Shown here in pieces: positions 18,330 to 28,365 of a DNA stretch of 64,000 bases. Under the pieces are notes generated by a model that was not told the DNA's origin, ran no database searches, and worked only from the letters and a program-made list of their open reading frames with translations. The DNA comes from Paenibacillus validus NBRC 15382 (GTDB taxonomy: Bacteria; Bacillota; Bacilli; Paenibacillales; NBRC-103111), in NCBI RefSeq assembly GCF_004000985.1, contig NZ_BIMH01000009.1:1-64000 (forward strand). Direction: 5' to 3'. Each line of letters opens with the position of its first letter. Position 1 is the first letter of the stretch. The translations under genes were made by a program, and so were the position numbers.

Positions 18330-18412
18330 AACCCCCATCGCTTTCCCAAAAAAAGGTGAGACCGTTATACAGGTTCGTAGAACGGTCAACCTTCATCATA
18401 CACGTTTTTTCG

Positions 18413-19099
18413 CTAAAAAGCCAGAGGTCCGAATATCGGTTTAAGTATAGCCACGAACAAGGCCAAAATGTCGTTCTGCCAAGCGAAAATCGGGCCGAGC
18501 GTTACCACACGGATCGGCGGAATAAAGAACATCAGCAGCACGGCATAGAACAACCACTGCTGGTATTGCTGCAGCTTGATCGCCCAGGGACGCGGCAGCA
18601 CATCTTCCAGAATGCGGTAGCCGTCCAGCGGCGGGAACGGAATCAAATTTAAAATGAATAGAAATATGTTCTGAATAACCATCCAGTGCAAAAACGTCAG
18701 CACGGCGCTCGAAACCCCCGGACTCATGCCGTCAAGCCAGCCGTACGCGTGAAAAGCGTAGACGAACACCAAGCTGATAAACCCGAGTACAAGATTGCTG
18801 AAAGGGCCCGCGAACGACACGGCGATACCCATCACGCGCGGGTGTTTGAATCGTCCCCGGTTGATCAGCACGGGCTTGGCCCAGCCGATCCCGACAATGA
18901 GAAAGAAGATCATGCCCAGCCAATCCAGATGAACGCGCGGGTTTAACGTCACCCGGCCCATCGCGCGCGGCGTCGGGTCGCCGAACTTGTCGGCAAGATA
19001 CGCATGCGCAAATTCATGTACCGTGAAGGCAAGCAGCAGCACAAGAAAGACGAAGGGCAGTTCGTCAACCGGATACGGCAGAAAACTACTCCAATCCAT
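18413..19099 (-). CDS. Site-2 protease (M50) family membrane metalloprotease
   Basis: An integral-membrane zinc protease of 228 residues with about five hydrophobic segments. The zinc-binding HEFAHA is in the first membrane segment (near residue 27) and the third ligand motif NLIPFPPLDG is near residue 155. This is the short M50 subclass (YwhC/Rip-like) without a PDZ domain. Substrate unknown; family members cut transmembrane regulators. Start ATG at 19099 after AGGTGAG. It lies between prmA (11 nt) and rsmE (83 nt) and reads the same way. Confidence 0.9.
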   Translation of the reverse strand: MDWSSFLPYPVDELPFVFLVLLLAFTVHEFAHAYLADKFGDPTPRAMGRVTLNPRVHLDWLGMIFFLIVGIGWAKPVLINRGRFKHPRVMGIAVSFAGPFSNLVLGFISLVFVYAFHAYGWLDGMSPGVSSAVLTFLHWMVIQNIFLFILNLIPFPPLDGYRILEDVLPRPWAIKLQQYQQWLFYAVLLMFFIPPIRVVTLGPIFAWQNDILALFVAILKPIFGPLAF

Positions 19100-19109
19100 C
19101 GACGCTCAC

Positions 19110-20087
19110 CTACGGCTTTCTGGCGACGAGCACGACCCAATCCTGATCCTCGTTCACCTCGGTTACATGGAAGCCGGCCGACGTTAATGCGTCCTGCACC
19201 ATGTCCTGCTTGCTCTTGATAACGCCTGACACAATATAAGAGCCCCCCGAGGCGAGCGCTTCGTACACATCCTGTACGAACATTAATATAATTTCCGCCA
19301 AAATGTTGGCGACCACGACCTGCACCGGCAGCTGCACGCCGAGCGCCGTGCTTTCACCGGCAGCCCGATGTTCATTGATCACCTGCAGCAAATCGCTCAG
19401 CTTCACCGTAATGCGATCGTCCAAGCCGTTCAAATGTACGTTCTCCGTCGCGCTGGAGACGGCGACCGGATCAAGATCGAGCGCGAGCACGTGTTTGGCT
19501 CCCAGCTTCGCCGCCGCGATTGCCAGAATCCCCGAGCCCGTCCCGACATCAATCACGTCGTCGCCTTCCTTCACAACCTGCTCGATCGTCTTCAGGCAGA
19601 GGGCCGTCGTCGCATGCGTTCCCGTCCCGAACGCCATGCCCGGATCCAGTTCCAGAATAATCTCTTCGGCCTGCGGCTCGTACTCTTCCCAGGTCGGCTT
19701 AATCGTCAGCCGGTCGGTAATGCGCAGCGGTTTGAAATATTGCTTCCACGCATTCGCCCAATCCTCGTCGTCGACCAGCTTCCACTCGTAAGTCGGCTCG
19801 CCGGTATCAATATCAAACTCCGCGAGCTGAGTAACGGATTGCTTCAGCTCCTGGAGGATCGCTTCGGTATCCGAACCTTCGGCAAAGTAACCTTTAATAA
19901 CCGCTCGTCCTTCCGGAATATCGTTCAACGGCAGCTCGTACCATTGACCTAGCGACGTGTCGCGCGGTTTGTTCAACGTGCCTGATTCCTCGATGGAAAC
20001 GCCTCCGGCACCAAGCTCGTGTATAAAATTGGAGATCATTTCGATCGCTTCTTCTGTCGTATATACCGTAATTTCATGCCAACGCAC
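19110..20087 (-). CDS. prmA: Ribosomal protein L11 methyltransferase
   Basis: SAM-dependent methyltransferase that trimethylates ribosomal protein L11, about 325 residues. The N-terminal domain begins VRWHEITVYTTEEA. The Rossmann part holds LDPGMAFGTGTHATT, DVGTGSGILAIAAAKLGA (motif I) and VVANILAEII. I place the start at the GTG at 20087, which has GGGAGGG 8 nt upstream and matches the family N-terminus; ATG codons farther up would add unconserved residues. It is the first gene of prmA-S2P-rsmE-mtaB-Nudix-deoC. In Bacillus prmA follows dnaJ directly; here four small genes intervene. Confidence 0.93.
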   Translation of the reverse strand: MRWHEITVYTTEEAIEMISNFIHELGAGGVSIEESGTLNKPRDTSLGQWYELPLNDIPEGRAVIKGYFAEGSDTEAILQELKQSVTQLAEFDIDTGEPTYEWKLVDDEDWANAWKQYFKPLRITDRLTIKPTWEEYEPQAEEIILELDPGMAFGTGTHATTALCLKTIEQVVKEGDDVIDVGTGSGILAIAAAKLGAKHVLALDLDPVAVSSATENVHLNGLDDRITVKLSDLLQVINEHRAAGESTALGVQLPVQVVVANILAEIILMFVQDVYEALASGGSYIVSGVIKSKQDMVQDALTSAGFHVTEVNEDQDWVVLVARKP

Positions 20088-20233
20088 CGGGTATTCCCTC
20101 CCATAATTTGCTCCATTTTCACGCATAAGAACAAGTATACAACAATTAGGGATACGGGTAAAATGACGGGTTCTTACATAAACGGTGCGGGAAAGGCTAA
20201 ATCTAACAAACACACAGTAAAGGCGGGTCCGTA

Positions 20234-20707
20234 ATGACGAAGGATAGATGGATAATAGCTCTTATTTATTTGCTTGGAGCGATCGCGACCGTGCTGTTGA
20301 TCCCCAAGCCCAAGCGGCGAGAAGCGATTATGGCATTTCTCGCCTGTCAGCCGTTAACCTGGTTAGACTCGCTGCTGCACGTCAAGTTTCATCTGCTGTC
20401 ATTCCCGGTGCGCGAATTTCCGAAAGCGACCGACCTGCTGTTTACGACCGAATACTTTCTGTATCCGCTAATATGCGCGCTTTATATCGCGAATGAGCCG
20501 AAGGGAGCGCTATCCGCCCGCCTGGCCGCTCTCGCATTGGCCGTCTCCGCATTAACCGGTATCGTTGCGCTGCTCGTCACCTATTCGAATTTAATTCGAT
20601 ACGAGCGCTATTCCTGGTACTGGACCTGGATTAGACTTTTTCTGGAATTCACCGTTGTTCGCTTGTACTGCGGCTGGTATTTCAAATCAGAGCCGACTGC
20701 CAACTAA
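20234..20707 (+). CDS. Integral membrane protein, CBO0543-like
   Basis: A 157-residue, strongly hydrophobic protein with about four membrane segments (roughly residues 7-25, 65-85, 92-115, 130-150). It resembles the uncharacterised CBO0543-type membrane proteins common in Bacillus and Paenibacillus; function unknown. Recognisable features are WLDSLLHVKF, FPVREFPKATDLLFTTEYFLYP and a C-terminal YSWYWTWIRLFLEFT. It reads opposite to prmA, and the next gene downstream encodes a shorter relative, sharing the YPVRLFPE-like and WYWTW motifs. Start ATG at 20234 follows AAAGGCGGG. Function cannot be inferred from the neighbours. Confidence 0.78.
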   Translation: MTKDRWIIALIYLLGAIATVLLIPKPKRREAIMAFLACQPLTWLDSLLHVKFHLLSFPVREFPKATDLLFTTEYFLYPLICALYIANEPKGALSARLAALALAVSALTGIVALLVTYSNLIRYERYSWYWTWIRLFLEFTVVRLYCGWYFKSEPTAN

Positions 20708-20728
20708 ACCGAGGAGCTCCCGTTTGTC

Positions 20729-21049
20729 ATGATGATCGAATATATCGTTCTTATGTGCGTATGGATCATCAGCATCTCGATGCTGATCTTCTGCGTGCCC
20801 AAACGTAAAGCTCGAATAGCCTATGCCGGCTTCTTGTTCAAACAGACGATCACTTGGATTGCCGGTCTGTATGTCGTGGAAAAAGGGTGGATCGTATACC
20901 CCGTGCGATTGTTTCCTGAGCAAAACCGGTCCAGCCTTACATATGTGCATTGGGCCTGGTATTGGACGTGGCTGACGCTGCTGCTCACATTTTATTTGTC
21001 GCGAATATTTTGCCTCTGGTTTTTTCAAGCGAAACGGCTCCCGGCATGA
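20729..21049 (+). CDS. Small integral membrane protein, paralogue of the preceding gene
   Basis: A 106-residue hydrophobic protein with about three membrane segments. It shares YPVRLFPEQNRSS and HWAWYWTWLTLLLTFYLSR with the gene 21 nt upstream, so the pair looks like a diverged tandem duplication and is probably co-transcribed. It is shorter, lacking one hydrophobic segment. GAGGAG lies 14 nt before the ATG, rather far; a second ATG directly follows. The stop codon is inside a strong hairpin (21033-21074). Function unknown. Confidence 0.65.
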   Translation: MMIEYIVLMCVWIISISMLIFCVPKRKARIAYAGFLFKQTITWIAGLYVVEKGWIVYPVRLFPEQNRSSLTYVHWAWYWTWLTLLLTFYLSRIFCLWFFQAKRLPA

Positions 21050-21074
21050 ATGAATCTTCATGCCGGGAGCCGTT
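21033..21074. terminator. Perfect 18-bp hairpin between convergent genes
   Basis: AACGGCTCCCGGCATGAA and its exact complement flank a 6-nt loop. The element overlaps the end of the plus-strand gene (stop 21047-21049) and lies just past the end of the minus-strand gene at 21102. T-rich tracts are weak on both sides; it may end transcription in both directions. Confidence 0.6.
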
Positions 21075-21101
21075 AGCATACCGTGAGCCTGGCGCTTCAT
21101 T

Positions 21102-21497
21102 TCAGACGCTGCCGCCCGCATCGCGGATCACGCGTTTCGCCTGCTCGACGGCCGCCTCATCGAGCACGACCGTCAACAACACATTGCGGCGCGTCATATC
21201 GTCCGGATCGTTCATTAGCAGTTCCCTGCTGCCGTCCGCCATGCCGCTTGCATCGACGTCGGCGGCCATCAGGACGCGTGCATCCTGATTCGCGCTTGTC
21301 GTTCCCAAAGTTAAATAAGACAAACCGGGAAAATCGCTATTGGATAACGGATTTAACGTTTCGCCAATCCCGTGTCCCGGGTATTCCCCCACCTGGTCGA
21401 TTTGCACCTCCGCCGCACGCAGTGCTTTCAGCTTCGGCACACAGCTTTGTGCATCCTCCGTCGTTCGAAAGTAGGCCATGATGCCTTTCTCTGACAT
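21102..21497 (-). CDS. Hypothetical protein (131 aa), possible stress-protein-like fold
   Basis: I do not recognise this gene firmly. It is a soluble, acidic protein. The N-terminal part (MAYFRTTEDAQSCVPKLKAL) and the C-terminal part (LLTVVLDEAAVEQAKRVIRDAGG) look like the two halves of a ferredoxin-like or YflT-type 'heat-induced stress protein' domain, with a Gly/Asp-rich middle. It starts at the ATG at 21497, with GAGG 8 nt upstream. It lies between the membrane-protein pair, which converges on it, and a YfhD-like gene. Function unknown. Confidence 0.6.
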   Translation of the reverse strand: MSEKGIMAYFRTTEDAQSCVPKLKALRAAEVQIDQVGEYPGHGIGETLNPLSNSDFPGLSYLTLGTTSANQDARVLMAADVDASGMADGSRELLMNDPDDMTRRNVLLTVVLDEAAVEQAKRVIRDAGGSV

Positions 21498-21545
21498 ATG
21501 TCAAACCTCATTTCTCCAAAATCTACGGCCGTGATCCGGCATCAG

Positions 21546-21698
21546 CTATTCCTGCTCTTGTCTGGCATCGGCTAGCGCGGCGCGTTCCTCCGCTTCCAAG
21601 TCGTCGCTATCTGCCAGCTCTGCAGAAAATTCGATGTCCTCGTTCTTCGCGATCGGCAATCGATTTTTTTGAAACGCCTTTTTCCATCGTTCCGCCAT
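21546..21698 (-). CDS. YfhD-like small acidic protein
   Basis: A 50-residue acidic peptide. The centre, LPIAKNEDIEFSAELADSDD, followed by LEAEERAALADAR, matches the YfhD family of small Bacillus/Paenibacillus proteins of unknown function. Start is the ATG at 21698, preceded by AAGGAGG with 7 nt spacing; upstream in-frame ATGs lack such a site. It is followed 48 nt later by the 131-aa gene and preceded by dnaJ's terminator, so it probably has its own promoter. Confidence 0.72.
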   Translation of the reverse strand: MAERWKKAFQKNRLPIAKNEDIEFSAELADSDDLEAEERAALADARQEQE

Positions 21699-21808
21699 GG
21701 TCCAGCCTCCTTTCAAGTCGGTATCCATCCCAGGGTCCACCGTGCAGGTTCAAGAACCTGCTTCTATTGTCCGCATTATTAACGGGAATATGCGGCCCGC
21801 TTCACGAA

Positions 21809-21844
21809 AAAAGCAGCCTTCGGGAAATCCCGCAGGCTGCTTTC
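21809..21844 (-). terminator. Rho-independent terminator of the dnaK operon
   Basis: AAAGCAGCCT and AGGCTGCTTT enclose a GC-rich inner hairpin (GCGGGATTTCCCGA). On the minus strand it ends in TTTTTT. It begins about 12 nt past the dnaJ stop. Confidence 0.88.
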
Positions 21845-21855
21845 GGATAGGCGCT

Positions 21856-22983
21856 TCAGTCGCCTAAAAATGCTTTTTTCATTCGTTCGAAAATCGATTG
21901 CTGCTGCTCGTGCGTATTCTCTCCGGTTTGCCGGGAGAACTCGCGCAGCAGTTCGCGCTGCTCATCGCTCAAGTTCGTCGGCGTCACGACGACCACCTTC
22001 ACGTGCTGGTCGCCTTGGCCGTAACCGCGCAGACGCGGTACGCCTTTGCCTTTCAAGCGGAAATACGTGTCGGTTTGCGTGCCGGGAGGAATTTTCAGCT
22101 TGACCTTCTCCGTCAGCGTCGGAATTTCGATCTCGTCCCCGAGCGCCGCTTGTGCAAAAGTAAGCGGTACCTCGCAGTAAATATCGTCGCCTTCGCGTTC
22201 GAAGAAATCGTGCGGCTTCACGCGGATCACGACGTACAAATCGCCTGCCGGACCTCCGCGCGTACCCGATTCGCCTTCTCCCGTTACCCGCAGCTGGGCG
22301 CCGTCGTCGACACCTGCCGGGATGTTCAGGTTAATGGTGCGCTGCTTTTTCACTTTGCCGGCGCCGTGACACGTCTGGCACTTGTCCTTAATAATTTTCC
22401 CTTGACCTTGGCAGGCGGAACAAACCCGGCGGTTCACGATGCGGCCGAACGCCGTGTTCTGCACGACCTCCTGCTGCCCGGAACCATGACAGACGCCGCA
22501 TGTATCCGGCTTCGTACCGGGCTTCGCGCCGCTGCCGTGACAAGTCTCGCACGTTTCCGTACGAGGAATGTGAATGTCGGTCTTCTTCCCGAAGACCGCT
22601 TCCTTGAACTCGATCGTCATCGTATACTGCAAATCGTTGCCGCGCTGCGGAGCGTTAGGATTGCGCCGGCCGCCTCCGCCGCCGCCGAAGAACATATCGA
22701 ACAGGTCGCCGAATCCGCCGAAATCCGCATTGCCGCCGAATCCGCCGCCGCCCATGCCCTGGTTCGGATCGACGTGGCCGAAGCGGTCATACTGCGCTTT
22801 CTTCTGTTCGTCGCTCAGTACATCGTAAGCTTCCTTCGCTTCTTTGAACTTCGACTCCGCGTCGTCTGCTTTGTTGACGTCAGGATGGTATTGACGAGCA
22901 AGCTTGCGGTAAGCTTTCTTGATATCCTCCTGCGAAGCATCCTTGCTAAGCCCTAATACTTCATAGTAATCGCGTTTACTCAT
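21856..22983 (-). CDS. dnaJ: Chaperone DnaJ
   Basis: Hsp40 co-chaperone of 375 residues that stimulates DnaK ATPase. All domains are present: J domain with RQYHPDVN (HPD near residue 33), a Gly/Phe-rich linker ([25 protein letters not shown]), the zinc domain with four CxxCxGxG repeats ([32 protein letters not shown]), and the C-terminal substrate domain. Start ATG at 22983. Last gene of the heat-shock operon. An 11-bp hairpin between dnaK and dnaJ (23024-23050) may lower its expression relative to dnaK. Confidence 0.97.
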   Translation of the reverse strand: MSKRDYYEVLGLSKDASQEDIKKAYRKLARQYHPDVNKADDAESKFKEAKEAYDVLSDEQKKAQYDRFGHVDPNQGMGGGGFGGNADFGGFGDLFDMFFGGGGGGRRNPNAPQRGNDLQYTMTIEFKEAVFGKKTDIHIPRTETCETCHGSGAKPGTKPDTCGVCHGSGQQEVVQNTAFGRIVNRRVCSACQGQGKIIKDKCQTCHGAGKVKKQRTINLNIPAGVDDGAQLRVTGEGESGTRGGPAGDLYVVIRVKPHDFFEREGDDIYCEVPLTFAQAALGDEIEIPTLTEKVKLKIPPGTQTDTYFRLKGKGVPRLRGYGQGDQHVKVVVVTPTNLSDEQRELLREFSRQTGENTHEQQQSIFERMKKAFLGD

Positions 22984-23023
22984 CCTTCACTCCCACTCCC
23001 TGGCCTGCAAAAAAAAGGAAAGT

Positions 23024-23050
23024 GTCCGGCTTGAGAAGGTCAAGCCGGAC
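23024..23050 (-). terminator. Intercistronic hairpin between dnaK and dnaJ
   Basis: A perfect 11-bp inverted repeat (GTCCGGCTTGA / TCAAGCCGGAC) with a 5-nt loop. On the minus strand it is followed by ACTTTCC and a run of eight T. It looks like a partial terminator or mRNA-stabilising structure. Confidence 0.75.
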
Positions 23051-23068
23051 TTGTTGTATGCGAACGGA

Positions 23069-24943
<1,875 letters not shown>

Positions 24944-24961
24944 TCATATAACGGATTTATG

Positions 24962-25558
24962 CTATGAGCTCACTTTAACCATCGCAGGACGAAGCACCTT
25001 GTCTTTCAGCATATAGCCCTTCTGCACCTCTTCGACCACAATGCCTTCCTCGTACTCGTCGGATTCCACCTGCATGATGGCTTGATGGTACTCGGGGTTA
25101 AACGGGGTGCCGACGGTTTCCATCGCCGTTAAGCCCTCCGTCGCAAGAATTTGGGTCAATTGACGGAAAGTCATATCAATGCCCTTCGCAAGGGCGTCAT
25201 AATCTTTATTATCCTTGCTGGCTGCAAGCGCCCGATCAAAGTTGTCGATGACCGGAAGCAGCTGCTCGATCACTTTCAAAGAGGCGTATTTCGCAAAATC
25301 TTCCTTTTCCTTTTGCGTCCGGCGTCTGTAGTTGTCAAAATCAGCTTGGGCCCGCAAAAACCGTTGGTGGTTTTCGTCCGCCAGCTTCTTCGCCTGCTCC
25401 AGCTCCGCTTGGACAGCATCTTGGGGTTCGGAAGCTTCCGCAGTGCCCGCTTCCGCCGTCTCTGCGCCCTCTGCTTCGTATGTAGCGCTCTCCGGTTGAT
25501 TTTGCTCGTTTTGTACGGCTTGTTCACCGCTTTGCGGATCTCGTTGTTCCGTATTCAA
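24962..25558 (-). CDS. grpE: Nucleotide exchange factor GrpE
   Basis: DnaK nucleotide exchange factor of 198 residues. An acidic, low-complexity N-terminus (residues 1-50, rich in Glu/Ala/Gln) precedes the long helix (ELEQAKKLADENHQRFLRAQADFDNYRRR) and the beta domain with VGTPFNPEYHQAIMQVESDE and GYMLKDKVLRPAMVKVS. The start codon is TTG at 25558, well placed after GGAGGTGA. It is separated from the chaperonin gene upstream by 137 nt, within which I see no clear terminator or CIRCE, so read-through from the hrcA promoter is likely. Confidence 0.95.
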   Translation of the reverse strand: MNTEQRDPQSGEQAVQNEQNQPESATYEAEGAETAEAGTAEASEPQDAVQAELEQAKKLADENHQRFLRAQADFDNYRRRTQKEKEDFAKYASLKVIEQLLPVIDNFDRALAASKDNKDYDALAKGIDMTFRQLTQILATEGLTAMETVGTPFNPEYHQAIMQVESDEYEEGIVVEEVQKGYMLKDKVLRPAMVKVSS

Positions 25559-25695
25559 TGTCTGTCACCTCCTTAACCGAATCGGCTGCGGCCGCGCCCA
25601 TTCCATAATATGCGCCGCCGCTCTCTCTTTTAAATATTAGTCTAACCACGTAGTCGGGCTCAAAACCCTACATAACGCAGTTGGATAACAAAGGT

Positions 25696-27237
25696 TTAAT
25701 CTTCTTCGCGCGGCTGCCGCATCTTGATTACGGTATGAATGCGCAGCACGGCGGACGCCACTTCTCCTGCGGCCTGCAGCGCCTGCAGCTTCACATCGGC
25801 CGGATCGATGACCCCGAGCGCCTCGAGATCGGTAATGGCGCCGGTATCGCAATCGATGCCAAGCTTGTCGCTGGCGGATGCGATCTGCGCCGCTTTCACT
25901 TCCTCGACCTTCTCCAGCGGGTTGTAGCCGGCATTGACGACGATCTGCGAGAGCGGCTTGCGCAGCGCGTGAGCAACCGCTTCGAAACCAAAACCTTCCA
26001 TGCCCCGCACGGTTTCGCGATAGCGTTCAAGCTCATGCGCGGCGGCCATTTCCGCCGCGCCGCCGCCGGGCAGCCAGCCGCCGCGCAGTGCGGCCTGCAC
26101 CGCCGAAGCGGCGTCGCGCGCAATGCGCAGGCGTTCGCCGGCGATCTCGTGCGTGCTTGCGCCGACGATGATAGACACTTCGACGCTGCCTCTGCCTTCG
26201 GCGATGCGCACGCATTCGAGGCGCTCGTCGTAGGCGATATGCCCGGCGAAGCCGAGATAAGGGGCCAGGTCAGCCGCCGGCCGGTACAGCGCGGAACGGC
26301 GAACCGGCCGCGCGCCGCTGTATTCGGCCAGACGGCGCAGCTGCGCCCGCGGCAGACGCTGCAGCACCATGATGCCGTGATCGGTGCAGAACTGCTCCGC
26401 TTCCGGATCGACGCCACGCTCGCTGACGACGAGCCCGACCCGCAGCTCGGTCAAGCGGCCGAGGGAGGCGCGGAACTGCTCGCGCAGCTGCATTTGCCGG
26501 TGAAAGCCGGCCTCGGTCATCAGCGCCTCATCTTCCACCTCTTCCGGTCCGAACGCATCCTGCATCATCAGAATGCGGGCCTCGTCCGACGGGAAATCAG
26601 GCTGCAGGTTGGCGGGCTTCTTCGCGATGACGAGCCCGGGCCACACTTCGCCCGGCGACTTGCCGAGCGACTGCACAACATCCGCGAAGCGAAACGATTC
26701 TTCGCGCAGCTTTGCCGCGCCAAGCTGCCTGGCGCCGTCTATGATCAGCTCTGCAAGGTCGGCATGCTCGCGGCCTGCGATATAAGCGATCCGATAAGCC
26801 ATCGGATCGTCCAGACCCTGCAGCGGCCGCGACCGCTCGCTTAAGCTGCGGACGGCGTGCGCGACGCCGTCCTGGATGCCGCGCACGACTTTGGCCACAG
26901 GCACGCCGCGCGTCACCTGCCGGGCGCCTTCGGCGACGAGCGCGCCCGCGAGCACCGTCGCCGTCGTCGTCCCGTCGCCGATCCGCTCCTGCTGCGCCCG
27001 CGCGACTTGAATGAGCAGCTGGGCCGCGGGATGCGCGACGTCCATCTTCTCCAGAATCGTCACTCCGTCGTTCGTAATAATTACATCGCCATGAGCGCCG
27101 ACGAGCATCGTATCGAGCCCTTTCGGGCCGAGCGTGCCTTCGACGGCCGAGCAAATCGCACGCACCGCATTGGCGTTATTCCGCAGGCTGGCGTACGATT
27201 CCTCGCCTTCCGGACCCGAAGGTTTCATCTGACTCAT
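25696..27237 (-). CDS. Group III (archaeal/thermosome-like) chaperonin in the dnaK operon
   Basis: A 513-residue chaperonin of the TCP-1/thermosome lineage, not GroEL. Matching motifs are GTLGPKGLDTMLV, ITNDGVTILEKMDVAHPAA, IGDGTTTATVLAG (ATP site), WLPGGGAAEM (catalytic-Asp region equivalent), and the C-terminal series GIDCDTGAITD, GVIDPADVKLQAL, VLRIHTVI typical of thermosomes. Bacterial members form the 'group III' chaperonins known from some Firmicutes. Its ATG overlaps the hrcA stop (ATGA), so it is translationally coupled to hrcA and under the CIRCE operator; grpE follows. No active-site loss is visible. It needs no GroES because this lineage carries a built-in lid; that role here is inferred from the family. 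Confidence 0.9.
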   Translation of the reverse strand: MSQMKPSGPEGEESYASLRNNANAVRAICSAVEGTLGPKGLDTMLVGAHGDVIITNDGVTILEKMDVAHPAAQLLIQVARAQQERIGDGTTTATVLAGALVAEGARQVTRGVPVAKVVRGIQDGVAHAVRSLSERSRPLQGLDDPMAYRIAYIAGREHADLAELIIDGARQLGAAKLREESFRFADVVQSLGKSPGEVWPGLVIAKKPANLQPDFPSDEARILMMQDAFGPEEVEDEALMTEAGFHRQMQLREQFRASLGRLTELRVGLVVSERGVDPEAEQFCTDHGIMVLQRLPRAQLRRLAEYSGARPVRRSALYRPAADLAPYLGFAGHIAYDERLECVRIAEGRGSVEVSIIVGASTHEIAGERLRIARDAASAVQAALRGGWLPGGGAAEMAAAHELERYRETVRGMEGFGFEAVAHALRKPLSQIVVNAGYNPLEKVEEVKAAQIASASDKLGIDCDTGAITDLEALGVIDPADVKLQALQAAGEVASAVLRIHTVIKMRQPREED

Positions 27238-28268
27238 TTATACCAACGCTCCATCAACTGTGTCATATCTTTGGACAGATGGTCCAACAGCTTGATGACT
27301 TTAGCGTAATCCATTCGTGTCGGACCAAGAATGCCGATCGTGCCGAGCAGCTGCCCTTCGAGCGAATACGTCGCCGTAATCAGGCTGCAGTCGTTCACGG
27401 CCTCCATCTTGTTCTCGCTGCCGATCCGTACTTGAATGCCTCCGGCTGCGTCCGTGCCTTCGAACAATTGAATGATCTTCGGCGTCTCCGACAGCAAATC
27501 GAGAATGCTCTTCACCTTATCGACATCCTTAAACTCCGGCTGCGTCAGCATATTCGTCGTGCCTCCGAGGAACACGCGCTCTTCTTCGTCGCGTTCGAAG
27601 ACGGAATCCAGCATGATCAGCAGCTCTTCGTAACCGGACAAGTAACGGCTCATTTCCGAAGCGATCTCCGTGTAAAGCTTCGATTTGAAGTGCAGCAGCG
27701 GCACGTTCTTCAACCGGGCGTTCAGAAGATTCACGAACTTCTCGATTTCCGACATCGGAATGCCTTCCGGAATCGTTACCGTCTTGTTCTCCACCTGACC
27801 GGTGTTCGTCACCACGATCGCCACGGCGGTCCGCTCGTTCAAGGGGACGATTTGCAGATGCTTCAATGTCGTGGTAAGCATCTCCGGACCCATGACGATC
27901 GAGGTGTACGGCGTCACCTGCGACAAAATCAACGCGACCTGTTGAATGACACGTTCCATCTCCTGCATGCGCTCGGCAAAGAAACGTTTCATCACGTCGA
28001 CCTCTTCGCCGGCTTCTTGCGCACCTAAAGCCATCAAGTGATCCACGTAATACCGGTAACCTTTATGCGAAGGGATTCGGCCCGCCGACGTATGCGGCTG
28101 CTCCAAAAATCCCATTTCTTCCAAATCGGACATTTCGTTGCGGATGGTGGCGGGACTGAACCCCACATTGCCGCGTTTGGATATGCTGCGTGAGCCGATC
28201 GGCTCCGCGGAACGGATGTAATCGTCAACGATGGCGCTTAAAATATGTCTCTGACGTTCGGTTAGCAT
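27234..28268 (-). CDS. hrcA: Heat-inducible transcription repressor HrcA
   Basis: Repressor of 344 residues that binds CIRCE operators and controls class I heat-shock genes. The N-terminal winged helix is seen in LTERQRHILSAIVDDYIRSAEPIGSRSI and FSPATIRNEMSDLEEMGFLEQPHTSAGRIPS; the C-terminal half is the dimer and effector part. ATG at 28268 follows GGAGGTGG. First gene of the operon, with the CIRCE site 31 nt upstream of the start, so it is autoregulated. Its stop codon overlaps the chaperonin start. Confidence 0.97.
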   Translation of the reverse strand: MLTERQRHILSAIVDDYIRSAEPIGSRSISKRGNVGFSPATIRNEMSDLEEMGFLEQPHTSAGRIPSHKGYRYYVDHLMALGAQEAGEEVDVMKRFFAERMQEMERVIQQVALILSQVTPYTSIVMGPEMLTTTLKHLQIVPLNERTAVAIVVTNTGQVENKTVTIPEGIPMSEIEKFVNLLNARLKNVPLLHFKSKLYTEIASEMSRYLSGYEELLIMLDSVFERDEEERVFLGGTTNMLTQPEFKDVDKVKSILDLLSETPKIIQLFEGTDAAGGIQVRIGSENKMEAVNDCSLITATYSLEGQLLGTIGILGPTRMDYAKVIKLLDHLSKDMTQLMERWYK

Positions 28269-28298
28269 ATTCGAAAACCACCTCCGATTCCGGGCTCG

Positions 28299-28325
28299 TT
28301 AGCACTCAGATCAAGCGAGTGCTAA
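28299..28325 (-). promoter_or_regulatory. CIRCE operator of the hrcA operon
   Basis: Perfect TTAGCACTC, 9 nt, GAGTGCTAA, the consensus HrcA binding site, between the promoter and hrcA. Binding here would repress hrcA, the chaperonin, grpE, dnaK and dnaJ until heat stress. Confidence 0.97.
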
Positions 28326-28334
28326 GCTAATACA

Positions 28335-28364
28335 AAAATAACAGACCTCAAGGGTCTGTGTCAA
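28335..28364 (-). promoter_or_regulatory. Probable sigma-A promoter of the hrcA operon
   Basis: On the minus strand TTGACA (complement of 28359-28364), an 18-nt spacer and TATTTT (28335-28340). The start point would fall at the edge of the CIRCE site, the usual arrangement. The spacer contains the terminator hairpin of the upstream gene. Confidence 0.55.
28341..28359 (-). terminator. Terminator after the GNAT gene
   Basis: ACAGACC / GGTCTGT, a 7-bp stem with a 5-nt loop, followed on the minus strand by TATTTTTGT. It lies 7 nt after the GNAT stop and overlaps the hrcA promoter. Confidence 0.65.
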
Positions 28365-28365
28365 G

